Source: JBEGHD01 sp049334165
Lineage (GTDB): Bacteria > Bacteroidota > Bacteroidia > Flavobacteriales_D > Sanyastnellaceae
Assembly (NCBI GenBank): GCA_049334165.1
Contig: JBEGHD010000007.1
DNA: 64,000 nucleotides
Reading direction: 5' to 3' (one strand)
The translations under genes were made by a program, and so were the position numbers. Below, one piece after another: positions 8,140 to 15,617 of this stretch. The notes below the pieces were generated by a model. The model searched no databases and was not told the DNA's origin. It saw only the letters and a program-made list of their open reading frames with translations. How positions within the stretch are numbered: position 1 is the stretch's first letter; every line of letters starts with the position of its first letter.

Positions 8140-9024
8140 TTAGTCTTCCAAATAACCAAATTTACCTTCGTTGAAATCACGGAATGCTTCCATTAGTTCT
8201 TCACGGGTATTCATCACAAATGGGCCGTGTGCGGCTATCGGTTCATTGATAGGTTCGCCACTTAAAATCAATACAATGGCATCGTCTGAAGCTTCAATTT
8301 CAAAAGTTTCTCCGTCATTAGCCATTAAAGCCAAGTGGTCTGTAGGGGCTTCTTCATCATCATTGATTAAAACATTGCCTTCCAAAACCAGTAATGCGGT
8401 ATTGTAATTGGCAGGAAGTTGAAAATCGGCCTTTCCTCCTTTATTGAGCTTGGCGTTGAACATATGTATAGGGCTAAAGGTAGAAGCTACGCCCTTCGTG
8501 TCTTTGTATGCTCCCGCTATTACCTCAATAGTTCCTGATCCACCTTCCAATTCATGTCGCTTAATTTTTTCGTGCTCGATAGCCTGATATTTAGGAGCGC
8601 TCATTTTATCCTTTTTGGGTAAATTGACCCACAGTTGCACCATTTGGAAATCACCTCCTTGTTTGCTCCATTCCACTTCGTGATATTCTTTGTGCAGCAC
8701 ACCACTGGCAGCGGTCATCCATTGCACATCACCTTCACCGATCACACCGCCACCGCCACTGCTATCGTGGTGCTGTACCCTGCCCTTATAGGCAATGGTT
8801 ACCGTTTCAAAGCCTCTGTGAGGATGAACCCCAACACCCTTCGGGGTTTCGGTAGGTGGGAAATGATAAGTTGAGTTATAATCCAACATGATGAATGGGT
8901 TCATGCGTTGCATGTCGAGCCGGTACCCACTGGGGATAAAATTATGTACTCGAAAGCCGTCACCCACAAAATGAGGTTCGCTGGGGCTGGCTACTAACTC
9001 TACGGATTTTCGTGATTTTGCCAT
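8140..9024 (-). CDS. Pirin family cupin protein
   Basis: A 294-residue bicupin protein. The N-terminal cupin carries the metal-site motif GVHPHRGFETVTIAYKG with two His, then HHDSSGGGGVIGEGDVQWMT and the Glu-containing HKEYHE, all typical of pirins that bind one Fe or Mn and can have quercetinase activity. The C-terminal cupin (MFNAKLNKGGKADFQLP) has lost metal ligands, as usual. The protein is cytoplasmic. It follows the Crp/Fnr gene by 77 bases on the same strand, so its expression may be controlled by that regulator, plausibly in a redox or stress response. The family call is very firm; the substrate is not known. Confidence 0.9.
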   Translation of the reverse strand: MAKSRKSVELVASPSEPHFVGDGFRVHNFIPSGYRLDMQRMNPFIMLDYNSTYHFPPTETPKGVGVHPHRGFETVTIAYKGRVQHHDSSGGGGVIGEGDVQWMTAASGVLHKEYHEVEWSKQGGDFQMVQLWVNLPKKDKMSAPKYQAIEHEKIKRHELEGGSGTIEVIAGAYKDTKGVASTFSPIHMFNAKLNKGGKADFQLPANYNTALLVLEGNVLINDDEEAPTDHLALMANDGETFEIEASDDAIVLILSGEPINEPIAAHGPFVMNTREELMEAFRDFNEGKFGYLED

Positions 9025-9101
9025 AGTTCTTCCTTGTTTATATGATTATGGAACAAAATTACAGCAGATCAACAGCTGGTGCATTGATGTATGATAAGAA
9101 G

Positions 9102-9695
9102 CTATCCCTTGAAGTTTTTGTTGGCCAATTCTTTACGAACACGACTTAAACTTTCAGGAGTAATACCCAAATAAGAAGCTACCATCGTTTGCGGGACTCT
9201 TAGGAGTATGTCGGGATACATGGCTATAAATTGCAAATACCTGTATTCCGCATCAGCAGAGAGTAAAAGGTTAATTCTGTTTTGCAAATGCCGGATGTGG
9301 TTGTGCAGTAAGCGATTGTTGAAGTCTATAAATTTCGGGATTTTCTGAGCGAGCCGTTGAATCAGATCCTCATCGATCATAGTGACCTGACTATCTTCCT
9401 GCGCCTGGATAAAAAAGGCAGAAGGTTGGTTGAAATAAGCACTTTCCCTATCTGTTACAAACCAATTTTCAGGGGCAAATGAAAGAATGTGTTCCTTTCC
9501 CTTTTCATCAATGGAGAATTGCCTGAGTAATCCCTTTTCTACAAAAAATGTGTGTTTACAAAGTTCTCCCCTTCGAATGAGGTATGCATCTTTCTTAAAC
9601 AGTTTAGTTCTACAATTTTGTAGTATTGACGAAATATCACTTTCATCAATTTCAAGATTAGTGGTTAAAAATTCTTTTAAATTGGTGCTATTCAT
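9102..9695 (-). CDS. Crp/Fnr family transcriptional regulator
   Basis: A 197-residue regulator from the ATG at 9695 (MNSTNLKEFLTTNLEIDESD). Residues about 20-110 form a cyclic-nucleotide-binding-like barrel (KKDAYLIRRGELCKHTFFVE, LRQFSIDEKGKEHILSFAPE), and the C-terminus holds a helix-turn-helix VPQTMVASYLGITPESLSRV. No N-terminal Cys cluster is present, so it is not an oxygen-sensing Fnr; no clear cAMP-contact residues are visible either. It heads the Crp-pirin-DUF5996-TMEM175 block. An inverted repeat begins 27 bases upstream of its ATG and marks the edge of the block. Likely an activator of the genes behind it. Confidence 0.85.
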   Translation of the reverse strand: MNSTNLKEFLTTNLEIDESDISSILQNCRTKLFKKDAYLIRRGELCKHTFFVEKGLLRQFSIDEKGKEHILSFAPENWFVTDRESAYFNQPSAFFIQAQEDSQVTMIDEDLIQRLAQKIPKFIDFNNRLLHNHIRHLQNRINLLLSADAEYRYLQFIAMYPDILLRVPQTMVASYLGITPESLSRVRKELANKNFKG

Positions 9696-9721
9696 TTTTG
9701 ATTGAATGGTTCTTAGCATTA

Positions 9722-9775
9722 CCTACAACGTGCGTGTAAAGAACAAGTGTTCTTTATATGCTTATCCGTTGTTGT
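9722..9775. repeat. Inverted-repeat boundary element d
   Basis: A near-continuous hairpin: CTACAACGTGCGTGTAAAGAACA opposite an arm whose reverse complement reads AACAACGGATAAGC and then ATATAAAGAACA. The inner arms AAAGAACA (9738-9745) and TGTTCTTT (9748-9755) are perfect with a 2-base loop. The outer CTACAACG is shared with elements b and c, and TACCTACAAC here is the inverse of GTTGTAGGTA at 6447-6456, so the four-gene block between them has inverted ends. Confidence 0.6.
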
Positions 9776-9873
9776 TTTAAATTATTGTCATCTAGTTTGT
9801 TATACGTCTGTATTTGGTCGAGAGGACTTTTTATTTTGTGGAAAAATTCAAAGCTTTTGCTAAGTTTTAATTG

Positions 9874-10860
9874 TTACCAGTTCAACTCTTCATCTCCTTC
9901 CAGGCCGCTTCTTCTGTCTTTCTTCGGCTGGTCTTTTTTGTTGTCGTCTTCTTTGCCCTGGCTTTTCAGTTCTTCGCCCATCATGTTGGCAGTGAGAAAA
10001 GAGGTAGTGGTTTTGGTCAGCATGTCGCTGGCTTCGCTGGGGTTGTTGGGCAAGAGGATGAGATTGCTGCGCGTGTGTTCGCTTACTGCCTGTAGCGTGT
10101 CGTAGTGTTGGGTTACTACAATCAGCGCTGAGGCTTCCTGCGAGTTAATTCCCACGCGGTTGAGCACCTCCACAGATTCTTCCAGTCCGCGGGCTATTTC
10201 TCTTCGCTGGTCGGCAATTCCCTGTCCTTGCAGGCGCTTGCTCTCCGCCTCGGCTGTGGCCTTGGCTACGATACGGATGCGCTCTGCTTCACCTTCGTAT
10301 TCTGCTGCTACTTTCTGCCTTTCTGCAGCGTTGATCTTGTTCATGGCGTCTTTCACGTGTTCATCGGGGTCGATGTCGGTCACCAGTGCTTTGATAATTC
10401 CATAACCGTAGTCGTTCATCGCTTCCTCTAGCTCGCTCTTGATCGCAATGGCGATGTCGTCTTTTTTCTCAAACACATCATCCAGTTTCAGTTTTGGCAC
10501 TTCGGCCCGAACCACGTCAAACACATAGGAAGTGATTTGTCCGTGCGGGTTTTCTAACTGATAAAAAGCATCGTAAACCTTGTCTTTCAGCACAAGGTAT
10601 TGCACCGAAACTTTGATGCGGACAAACACATCGTCTTTGGTTTTGGTTTCCACCAGCACATCGAGTTGCTGAATGCGAAGGCTGAGCCTTCCGGCAATTT
10701 TATCTACAAAAGGAATACGGATTTGAATCCCAGAATTGCGAATGCTGTGAAAACGCCCAAATCGCTCTACGATGGCGATTTGCTGTTGCTTTACTGTGAA
10801 AAGCCCAATGAGCAGAAGCAGGATGATTAATCCGATAATTAGAAGGCCTGAAGATCCCAT
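9874..10860 (-). CDS. SPFH/stomatin-like membrane protein (paraslipin type)
   Basis: A 328-residue protein with one N-terminal membrane helix (LLIIGLIILLLLIGLF) and a long SPFH/Band 7 domain: VKQQQIAIVERFGRF, then GIQIRIPFVDKI, LRIQQLDVLVETKTKDDVFV and the helical part VPKLKLDDVFEKKDDIAIAI. A coiled-coil with repeated Ala/Glu (AAEYEGEAERIRIVAKATAE) follows, and the C-terminus is charged and Lys/Asp rich. SPFH proteins form large membrane-anchored oligomers that organise membrane microdomains and regulate FtsH-type proteases; paraslipins are the QmcA/stomatin-like-2 branch. No NfeD partner gene is adjacent, which is unusual. Family firm, partner unknown. Confidence 0.88.
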   Translation of the reverse strand: MGSSGLLIIGLIILLLLIGLFTVKQQQIAIVERFGRFHSIRNSGIQIRIPFVDKIAGRLSLRIQQLDVLVETKTKDDVFVRIKVSVQYLVLKDKVYDAFYQLENPHGQITSYVFDVVRAEVPKLKLDDVFEKKDDIAIAIKSELEEAMNDYGYGIIKALVTDIDPDEHVKDAMNKINAAERQKVAAEYEGEAERIRIVAKATAEAESKRLQGQGIADQRREIARGLEESVEVLNRVGINSQEASALIVVTQHYDTLQAVSEHTRSNLILLPNNPSEASDMLTKTTTSFLTANMMGEELKSQGKEDDNKKDQPKKDRRSGLEGDEELNW

Positions 10861-10972
10861 AGTTTTTTAAAAATTGTTTGGTTAATAAAGAGATGTTGAA
10901 GATAGGAAAATCAATTATAAATGATGAAGCTCGGGATGTTGGGGACTAAGGACGATTGAGGTTTCTTGCACA

Positions 10973-11035
10973 GGTCCTGACACTGAAACAACCCTGAATC
11001 AAGTTCAGGGTGACCTCATCAGCGTGACGGTTCAG
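10973..11035. repeat. 63-bp dispersed repeat, copy 1
   Basis: These 63 bases match the reverse complement of 27053-27115 at 59 positions. Inside lies a hairpin CCCTGAA-TCAAG-TTCAGGG at 10992-11010 (7-bp stem, 5-base loop). Both copies are intergenic and in opposite orientation. This looks like a mobile palindromic element family of the host rather than a gene-specific signal. Confidence 0.8.
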
Positions 11036-11134
11036 AACGACCGTCTTCGAATTGACGGATCCTGTAAGGATGAGTGCAAGTGAAGATAAAGTTGTGGGCT
11101 CGTTGTTTTTTACACGAGATTTTGATCTTTATTA

Positions 11135-11218
11135 AGTTGCCAGTTGCCAGTTGCCAGTTGCCAGTTGCCAGTTGCCAGTTGCCAGTTACCAGTTACCAGT
11201 TGCCAGTTACCAGTTGCC
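11135..11218. repeat. Tandem array of a 7-bp unit, 12 copies
   Basis: Twelve head-to-tail copies of AGTT(G/A)CC: seven AGTTGCC, two AGTTACC, then AGTTGCC, AGTTACC, AGTTGCC. All units are exactly 7 bases, so the array could change length by slipped-strand pairing. It lies about 275 bases upstream of the SPFH start codon and about 160 bases past the glycosyltransferase stop. Confidence 0.95.
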
Positions 11219-11307
11219 TCCTATGTGTCTCTTTCCGCAGTTGTATAGCCTATTGTTCCTATGTGTTTTCAACCTTGAGATTTACTCCTAGGCTAAAGCT
11301 TGCGCCT

Positions 11308-11325
11308 CCGCTAAAGCTTCAGCGG
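11308..11325. repeat. Near-perfect 18-bp palindrome
   Basis: CCGCTAAAGCTTCAGCGG reads almost the same on the other strand (one mismatched pair). A related GCTAAAGCTTG lies 17 bases upstream. It could form a hairpin downstream of the glycosyltransferase gene but lacks a U-run, so it is classed as a repeat and not a terminator. Confidence 0.6.
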
Positions 11326-11378
11326 CACGCGGACGGAGTACATGTGGAGTTTGTGTTATGGTGCTTGCCCCTGGGCCG

Positions 11379-12413
11379 TTACCAAAACATCTCCTCATCC
11401 AGCTCGTGGAAGGTTTTTTTCTTTCGCAAGAAATATTCGAGTAGAATACTCTTTTTGTAAAGCCCTTTGAGGTTGATCGATCCCACGTGTTTTTTTTCGG
11501 CCTTGCGCTTTTTGAGCATCAAACTCAAATTTCCGTAAAATGAAAAGTGCGCCTTAAAAACAGCAACAAAGTAACTGGGTTTGCCCTCGGCCAGAAAGCG
11601 AAATGCTGCAATGCCATCAAGTACCATCCTTTTAAAAAGCATGTAGGGCAGAGGAGAGGTAAACACGTTTTTGGTGATCAGAAAGAGATTGTTTCTAAAA
11701 TTGAGGTAAGTCTTAAAAGGATTGATCTTTTGCAATGTTCCGCCACCGAGGTGATACACGGCTGACTCGCGGCAGGCTCCAACTTTGTAGCCGCGGTTTT
11801 TCAGTCGCCAGCACAGGTCGATTTCTTCCATGTGGGCAAAAAAGTGACTGTCGAGACCACCCACTTCGCGATAGGCTTTGGCATCCACAAACAGGCTGGC
11901 ACCGGAAGCCCAAAAAACTTCTTCATTGGTATTGTATTGACCCCTGTCTTTTTCGAAATCGGCAAACAATCGCCCGGCACAAAACACAAAACCGTCCTTG
12001 TCGATAAACCCTCCGGCAGCACCTGCGTGTTCAAACCATTCTTTCCTTTTGTAATCCAGGATTTTCGGCTGGCAGGCTTTCATGCCATTGCTTCTCTCCA
12101 TGAAATCGATCACCGGAGGAATCCAGTTCGGAGTAACTTCCACATCGGAGTTGAGGAGCACAAAATAGTCGGCATCGATTTTTTCGAGACCGCGGTTGTA
12201 GCCACCGGCAAATCCGTGGTTTTTGTCGAGTTGGATAAGTTTTACTTCGGGGAAGTTAGTTTTTAAATAATCCACCGATTCATCATCTGATGCATTGTCG
12301 ATCACCCACACTTCAGCGTGCTGGGTGCTGTGCTTAACGACTGAGGGAAGAAAACTTTTGAGATGATCGAGGCCATTCCAGTTGAGAATGGCAACCGCTA
12401 CTTTTTTGTCCAA
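11379..12413 (-). CDS. Family 2 glycosyltransferase (rhamnosyltransferase-like; TTG start)
   Basis: A 344-residue inverting GT-A enzyme. The N-terminus KKVAVAILNWNGLDHLKSFL is the classic GT2 start, followed by WVIDNASDDESVDYL (nucleotide-binding DNAS), NHGFAGGYNRGLEKI and the metal-binding DxD region VLLNSDVEVTP. A later ED-like motif EIDLCWRLKNRGYKVG completes the active site. These residues place it with cytoplasmic rhamnosyl or related sugar transferases that build surface polysaccharide. The start is a TTG at 12413, because the family start lies exactly there and no ATG precedes it in frame. It lies 9 bases behind the GWxTD gene. Donor and acceptor sugars cannot be read. Confidence 0.87.
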   Translation of the reverse strand: MDKKVAVAILNWNGLDHLKSFLPSVVKHSTQHAEVWVIDNASDDESVDYLKTNFPEVKLIQLDKNHGFAGGYNRGLEKIDADYFVLLNSDVEVTPNWIPPVIDFMERSNGMKACQPKILDYKRKEWFEHAGAAGGFIDKDGFVFCAGRLFADFEKDRGQYNTNEEVFWASGASLFVDAKAYREVGGLDSHFFAHMEEIDLCWRLKNRGYKVGACRESAVYHLGGGTLQKINPFKTYLNFRNNLFLITKNVFTSPLPYMLFKRMVLDGIAAFRFLAEGKPSYFVAVFKAHFSFYGNLSLMLKKRKAEKKHVGSINLKGLYKKSILLEYFLRKKKTFHELDEEMFW

Positions 12414-12422
12414 TTTCTGTCT

Positions 12423-13874
12423 TTACCTCGGATTCAAATAATACTGTTCAGGTTTCTCCTGAGAATTCCTCAGATCCTGGCGATTGCGGTCTTGCCAAAT
12501 GAAATCGGACGCTCTGATCATGTCGGTCCAGTTGTCGTTTCTGATATATCCTGGAACGTCTGAGTGAAGCATCTCAAAATCGTTGGTTGCCAAATCGCGG
12601 TTCCAAAATATAAATCTTCTGTTGTTAAACCTACCGAGCTTGTAATAATGCCAGATTTCGTAGGGATAAGCATCCAAATCGTTGTGGCGTTGTTGCATGG
12701 TATTCGGAGGTCCGTAGCGCAGGTAAATTCTACCTCTGTCTGTTTGATATCCGCGTTTAATGCGCGTTCCAAACTCTTCTTCCACGAGTTTCAATTGCTC
12801 CATATATTTTTCCCATGCCGCCTCCGGATTGTCGGGATCGCGTCTTTCCCAAAACGTGTAGAAATACTGCTGCATCATTTTCAGATCGGCATTTTCCAGG
12901 TTGGCCTGAATGCTGTTTTGCTCTCCTTTAGAAGCGATTGGCCACAAGCTGTAGATGTGCTGCTGCAGCGTGTCGCGATCTGTGAATTTGCTCACAAACT
13001 GATCTTCCACAGAAATGTCGGCAAGTGCGGTCTCATTCATTTTCGTGTCGAAGTTGGTACGTTGAAAAGCCAATTTCTTCGTTGCCTGTGTTTCATTTTC
13101 CTTGTTTCTCATCTCCACCACAAGGTTGTAGTCTCCAGTGGCCAGAGTTGAGATGTCAAAGACGTGCAGTATTGGAGTCACATTGGATGCTTGCTGTCGA
13201 ACGAACTTTTGGATGCCTTCCACTTTTTTGCGAGTCATCTTTTCTTCCACGTAGTAAGTAAGCACATAGAGACTGTCTTCACCGAAGTACTTATCGGCAT
13301 TGTAAACTTCTGCGTAAAAAGGCAATACCTGAATATCGGAGGAGAGGTAATTTGAAATAAAAGGGATCAGGTCGTAACCGCTTTTTGTGAGCTCACTTGG
13401 CGTCTCGGCTTTTCCGTATGCTTTCAAAAAGGTAATGTCCGAGATGAAAATGCCCTCATCGAGATTCTCAATGGTGAAAGGAATTTTGAGCTCTTTTGTT
13501 TCTTTCTCCGGATCGTTTAAATCCGTGAGGCTGATTTCGAAAGCGTATTCTCCATTAGGAATCAGAAAGCGCTGCATGTCCATGAAATCAGAAATACTTT
13601 GTCGTGGAAAAACCGGACTTGAGATTACGTTCTTCTCAAAGTCGATGATTTCTTCACCCTGCGTGATCATGATCACGGCTTCCACTTCTGCTCTGATGGT
13701 ACTGTCCGATACTGACTTGTAGTGCAGCGAACTGGCGTCAAACTTCAGGTGCGTTTCCACATACGGCCCTTCTCCCGGAATATTAAAGACCTTGTAATCG
13801 AAAAAGGCCTGCAGCGTTTGTGCCGATGTTGCTAAAGTACTGAGAGCGAAAATGAAAAGTAAAAGTACGCGCAT
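12423..13874 (-). CDS. GWxTD domain protein, secreted
   Basis: A 483-residue exported protein starting at the ATG at 13874 with signal peptide MRVLLLFIFALSTLATSAQT. The first 270 residues are strand-rich and probably two Ig-like domains. The conserved GWxTD core lies at about residues 320-430: FWERRDPDNPEAAWEKYMEQ and then GYQTDRGRIYLRYGPPN, here with GYQTD in place of GWxTD, and PYEIWHYY. GWxTD domains are frequent in Bacteroidota and other gram-negative bacteria and their function is not known. A TTG eight codons upstream is possible but would extend the signal peptide needlessly. Confidence 0.82.
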   Translation of the reverse strand: MRVLLLFIFALSTLATSAQTLQAFFDYKVFNIPGEGPYVETHLKFDASSLHYKSVSDSTIRAEVEAVIMITQGEEIIDFEKNVISSPVFPRQSISDFMDMQRFLIPNGEYAFEISLTDLNDPEKETKELKIPFTIENLDEGIFISDITFLKAYGKAETPSELTKSGYDLIPFISNYLSSDIQVLPFYAEVYNADKYFGEDSLYVLTYYVEEKMTRKKVEGIQKFVRQQASNVTPILHVFDISTLATGDYNLVVEMRNKENETQATKKLAFQRTNFDTKMNETALADISVEDQFVSKFTDRDTLQQHIYSLWPIASKGEQNSIQANLENADLKMMQQYFYTFWERRDPDNPEAAWEKYMEQLKLVEEEFGTRIKRGYQTDRGRIYLRYGPPNTMQQRHNDLDAYPYEIWHYYKLGRFNNRRFIFWNRDLATNDFEMLHSDVPGYIRNDNWTDMIRASDFIWQDRNRQDLRNSQEKPEQYYLNPR

Positions 13875-13960
13875 GGAGAAGTGTTTTATTCTTAACAAAG
13901 TTAATAATTACAGGCCTTCATCTGAGGAAATCGGAATTTCAGAAATTCTCAAAAACGTTT

Positions 13961-13990
13961 TTTGTCAATTGGAAAATTAATGTACTTTTG
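13961..13990 (+). promoter_or_regulatory. Promoter of tRNA-Ser
   Basis: TTTG at 13961-13964 and TACTTTTG at 13983-13990 are separated by 18 bases, close to the Bacteroidota consensus TTTG-N19-TAnnTTTG. The tRNA begins 5 bases after the -7 box, so the transcript would carry almost no leader. Confidence 0.7.
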
Positions 13991-13994
13991 CCGC

Positions 13995-14082
13995 GGAGGA
14001 ATGGCAGAGTGGTCGATTGCGATGGTCTTGAAAACCATTGTACCGCAAGGTACCGGGGGTTCGAATCCCTCTTCCTCCGCCA
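13995..14082 (+). tRNA. tRNA-Ser (anticodon UGA)
   Basis: An 88-base serine tRNA with acceptor GGAGGAA / TTCCTCC, D-loop GGCAGAGTGGTCGATTGC, anticodon stem ATGGT/ACCAT around loop CTTGAAA (anticodon TGA, decoding UCA and related Ser codons), a long variable arm TACCGCAAGGTA, the T arm GGGGGTTCGAATCCC, discriminator G and an encoded CCA at 14080-14082. The long variable arm confirms the serine class. Confidence 0.97.
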
Positions 14083-14089
14083 GGAAATT

Positions 14090-14123
14090 AAACCCTGACA
14101 GCAGTCGCTCGTCAGGGTTTTTT
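14090..14123 (+). terminator. Rho-independent terminator of tRNA-Ser
   Basis: AAACCCTGAC (14090-14099) pairs perfectly with GTCAGGGTTT (14111-14120), with an 11-base loop and a run of T continuing to 14123. It directly follows the tRNA on the plus strand. Confidence 0.9.
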
Positions 14124-14162
14124 CGTTGTTAGACCTGTTATTTATTGTCCGATTTTTGAGTA

Positions 14163-14822
14163 ATGGCAAAACCGAAAATTTATCTTCTTCCCGGAATGGG
14201 AGCAGATTCCCGGCTTTACGAAAATTTGAAGTTGGAAACGGCCGATTTGAAGCTGATCAACTGGAAAGTTCCACCTGCAGAAGCCGATCTGAAGGACTAT
14301 GCAAAGTTGATGCTCGAAGAAGTGGAAGATCCCGAAAATGCCATACTCGGTGGGACGTCCATGGGCGGGATAGTAGCGCGCGAAATGGCCGAAATAGTTC
14401 AACCAAAGACGCTGGTTCTCATTTCTTCACCTGCTACCGTTCAAGAGTTTTCAGCAATGACTGCGCTGGGGAAGCCTCTCAAAATTTGGAAGCTCATCAA
14501 CCAAAAGTCGGTGGAAAGACTGGGGCTGGTTTTCGAGCGCATGATGCAGATCCGCACAGACGATACCAAACGAATTTTTAATGTGATGCTGAAGGAAGCA
14601 AATGCTTCATCACTACGTTGGTCGGTGAAACACATTCTTCAATGGGAAAGGGAAGAGCCTTTTGAGAGCTACCTTCAAATTGCTGGAGAAAAGGATCTTT
14701 TGTTTCCTCCAACAAAGATGAAAAGCCCGATTGTGATCGACAAGGCGGGTCATCTGGCGGTGCACGAGAATGCCGATGTAGTGAGCGCAGCCATCGATCG
14801 CTACATTCGATCTCTTCGCTAA
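14163..14822 (+). CDS. Alpha/beta hydrolase
   Basis: A 219-residue cytoplasmic enzyme. The oxyanion loop LLPGMGADSRLY is followed by the nucleophile elbow GGTSMGGIVA (Ser of G-T-S-M-G), the acid region IAGEKDLLFPP and the catalytic His in KAGHLAVHENAD. This is the minimal catalytic set of the alpha/beta hydrolase fold; the lid is short, which suggests a small ester or thioester substrate. It starts at an ATG 39 bases after the tRNA terminator and probably has its own promoter. The following secreted gene may be in the same unit. The family is certain; substrate unknown. Confidence 0.9.
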   Translation: MAKPKIYLLPGMGADSRLYENLKLETADLKLINWKVPPAEADLKDYAKLMLEEVEDPENAILGGTSMGGIVAREMAEIVQPKTLVLISSPATVQEFSAMTALGKPLKIWKLINQKSVERLGLVFERMMQIRTDDTKRIFNVMLKEANASSLRWSVKHILQWEREEPFESYLQIAGEKDLLFPPTKMKSPIVIDKAGHLAVHENADVVSAAIDRYIRSLR

Positions 14823-14881
14823 TCGAAAAACTTTCACTAGTTTCAATCCGTAAACCTTTACGTGTTCTAAAAAACGAGTGA

Positions 14882-15607
14882 ATGCGATTAAAACTTCTGC
14901 TTTTGGGCTTCGGCCTGCTTATTCCAATACTTCAATCGAATGCACAGCTGGTAATTGGTGCAAAAGAAAAACAACAGGTTGTGCTTTACAGTGGCGACAC
15001 GCTTCAATCTGACAGCATCACCTATGAGTTCTTAACTGAAGGCGATCCTTACTTCAGGCTCGATCATGAAACGCGTTTTACTAGCGACTCTGTAAAATTC
15101 ATCACCAACTTCCACGGCACTTTTGTGAACCTCAGAACGGTCAATCGTTCTTCTGATCCTGAGCGTTACGCAAAGCGGATTAAAAACGGAAAAGTGAAAG
15201 TTTACGAAGAGATCGAAATGGAGATTTACGGAGGGAAGTATCTGGCGATTCAGAGAACAGGAAGACGGCTAAATAATCACCCAGAATTGGCCAGTGGTGA
15301 CAAGTATGATTTTTATTCAGTCCACAACGATACCATCAGAAAGGTCAACTACCGAAATTTGAAATACGATTTGTGGGGAAATGAAAAGAGTAGAGAAGAG
15401 CTTCAGGTGTTTAAGCGGTTCCGGTATCTGCAAATTGGGATGATCGCGGCTGGAGCTGGAATTGCAGGAGCCAGTTTACTTTTTGGTGACGCATCTGGCG
15501 AATTTACACCTATCACCGCCACGGGGATTGTCGTGGCGGCATGTAGTGTATTCATTGAGTTTCCTAAGAAGAACGCCCTCAAAAATGCAATCGATTACTA
15601 CAACTAA
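14882..15607 (+). CDS. Secreted hypothetical protein with C-terminal hydrophobic segment
   Basis: A 241-residue protein with signal peptide MRLKLLLLGFGLLIPILQSN-AQ. The mature part is strand and turn rich (VVLYSGDTLQSDSITYEFLT, TSDSVKFITNFHGTFVN, MEIYGGKYLAIQRTGRRLNN). Residues about 180-220 are hydrophobic (IGMIAAGAGIAGASLLFGD, ATGIVVAACSVFIEF) and could be a membrane hairpin. I do not recognise a family. It lies downstream of the hydrolase with a 59-base gap and converges on the crotonase gene, whose stop is 10 bases away. Confidence 0.6.
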   Translation: MRLKLLLLGFGLLIPILQSNAQLVIGAKEKQQVVLYSGDTLQSDSITYEFLTEGDPYFRLDHETRFTSDSVKFITNFHGTFVNLRTVNRSSDPERYAKRIKNGKVKVYEEIEMEIYGGKYLAIQRTGRRLNNHPELASGDKYDFYSVHNDTIRKVNYRNLKYDLWGNEKSREELQVFKRFRYLQIGMIAAGAGIAGASLLFGDASGEFTPITATGIVVAACSVFIEFPKKNALKNAIDYYN

Positions 15608-15617
15608 TCGATCTGGC

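Larger units (their letters stand above)
10861..11378. other. 518-base gene-free gap rich in repeats
   Basis: Between the GT2 glycosyltransferase stop and the SPFH gene start (both minus strand) no convincing gene is present. The gap holds a 63-bp dispersed repeat (10973-11035), a 7-bp tandem array (11135-11218) and a near-perfect palindrome (11308-11325). A plus-strand reading frame across the array encodes only the repeat and is rejected as a gene. Confidence 0.75.

Noticed and set aside
9722..9775. Terminator reading for element d
   Set aside because: The hairpin is strong, but it has no T-run and its outer arms match the other boundary repeats.
10600..10830. Plus-strand frame within the SPFH gene region
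   Set aside because: Antisense to a clear Band 7 domain and without a start signal.
11135..11218. CRISPR-like array
   Set aside because: The repeat unit is 7 bases without spacers, and no cas gene is present.
11074..11460. Plus-strand frame with repeated LPVASCQ peptides
   Set aside because: The peptide is only the translation of the 7-bp tandem DNA array in a gap, and its ends overlap the glycosyltransferase gene on the other strand.
12564..13151. Long plus-strand frame (195 codons) antisense to the GWxTD gene
   Set aside because: It lies wholly opposite a well supported gene, with no domain pattern and no promoter.
14126..14581. Plus-strand frame overlapping the alpha/beta hydrolase gene in another frame
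   Set aside because: The hydrolase frame has a full catalytic set; the other frame is Ser/Arg rich without any motif.
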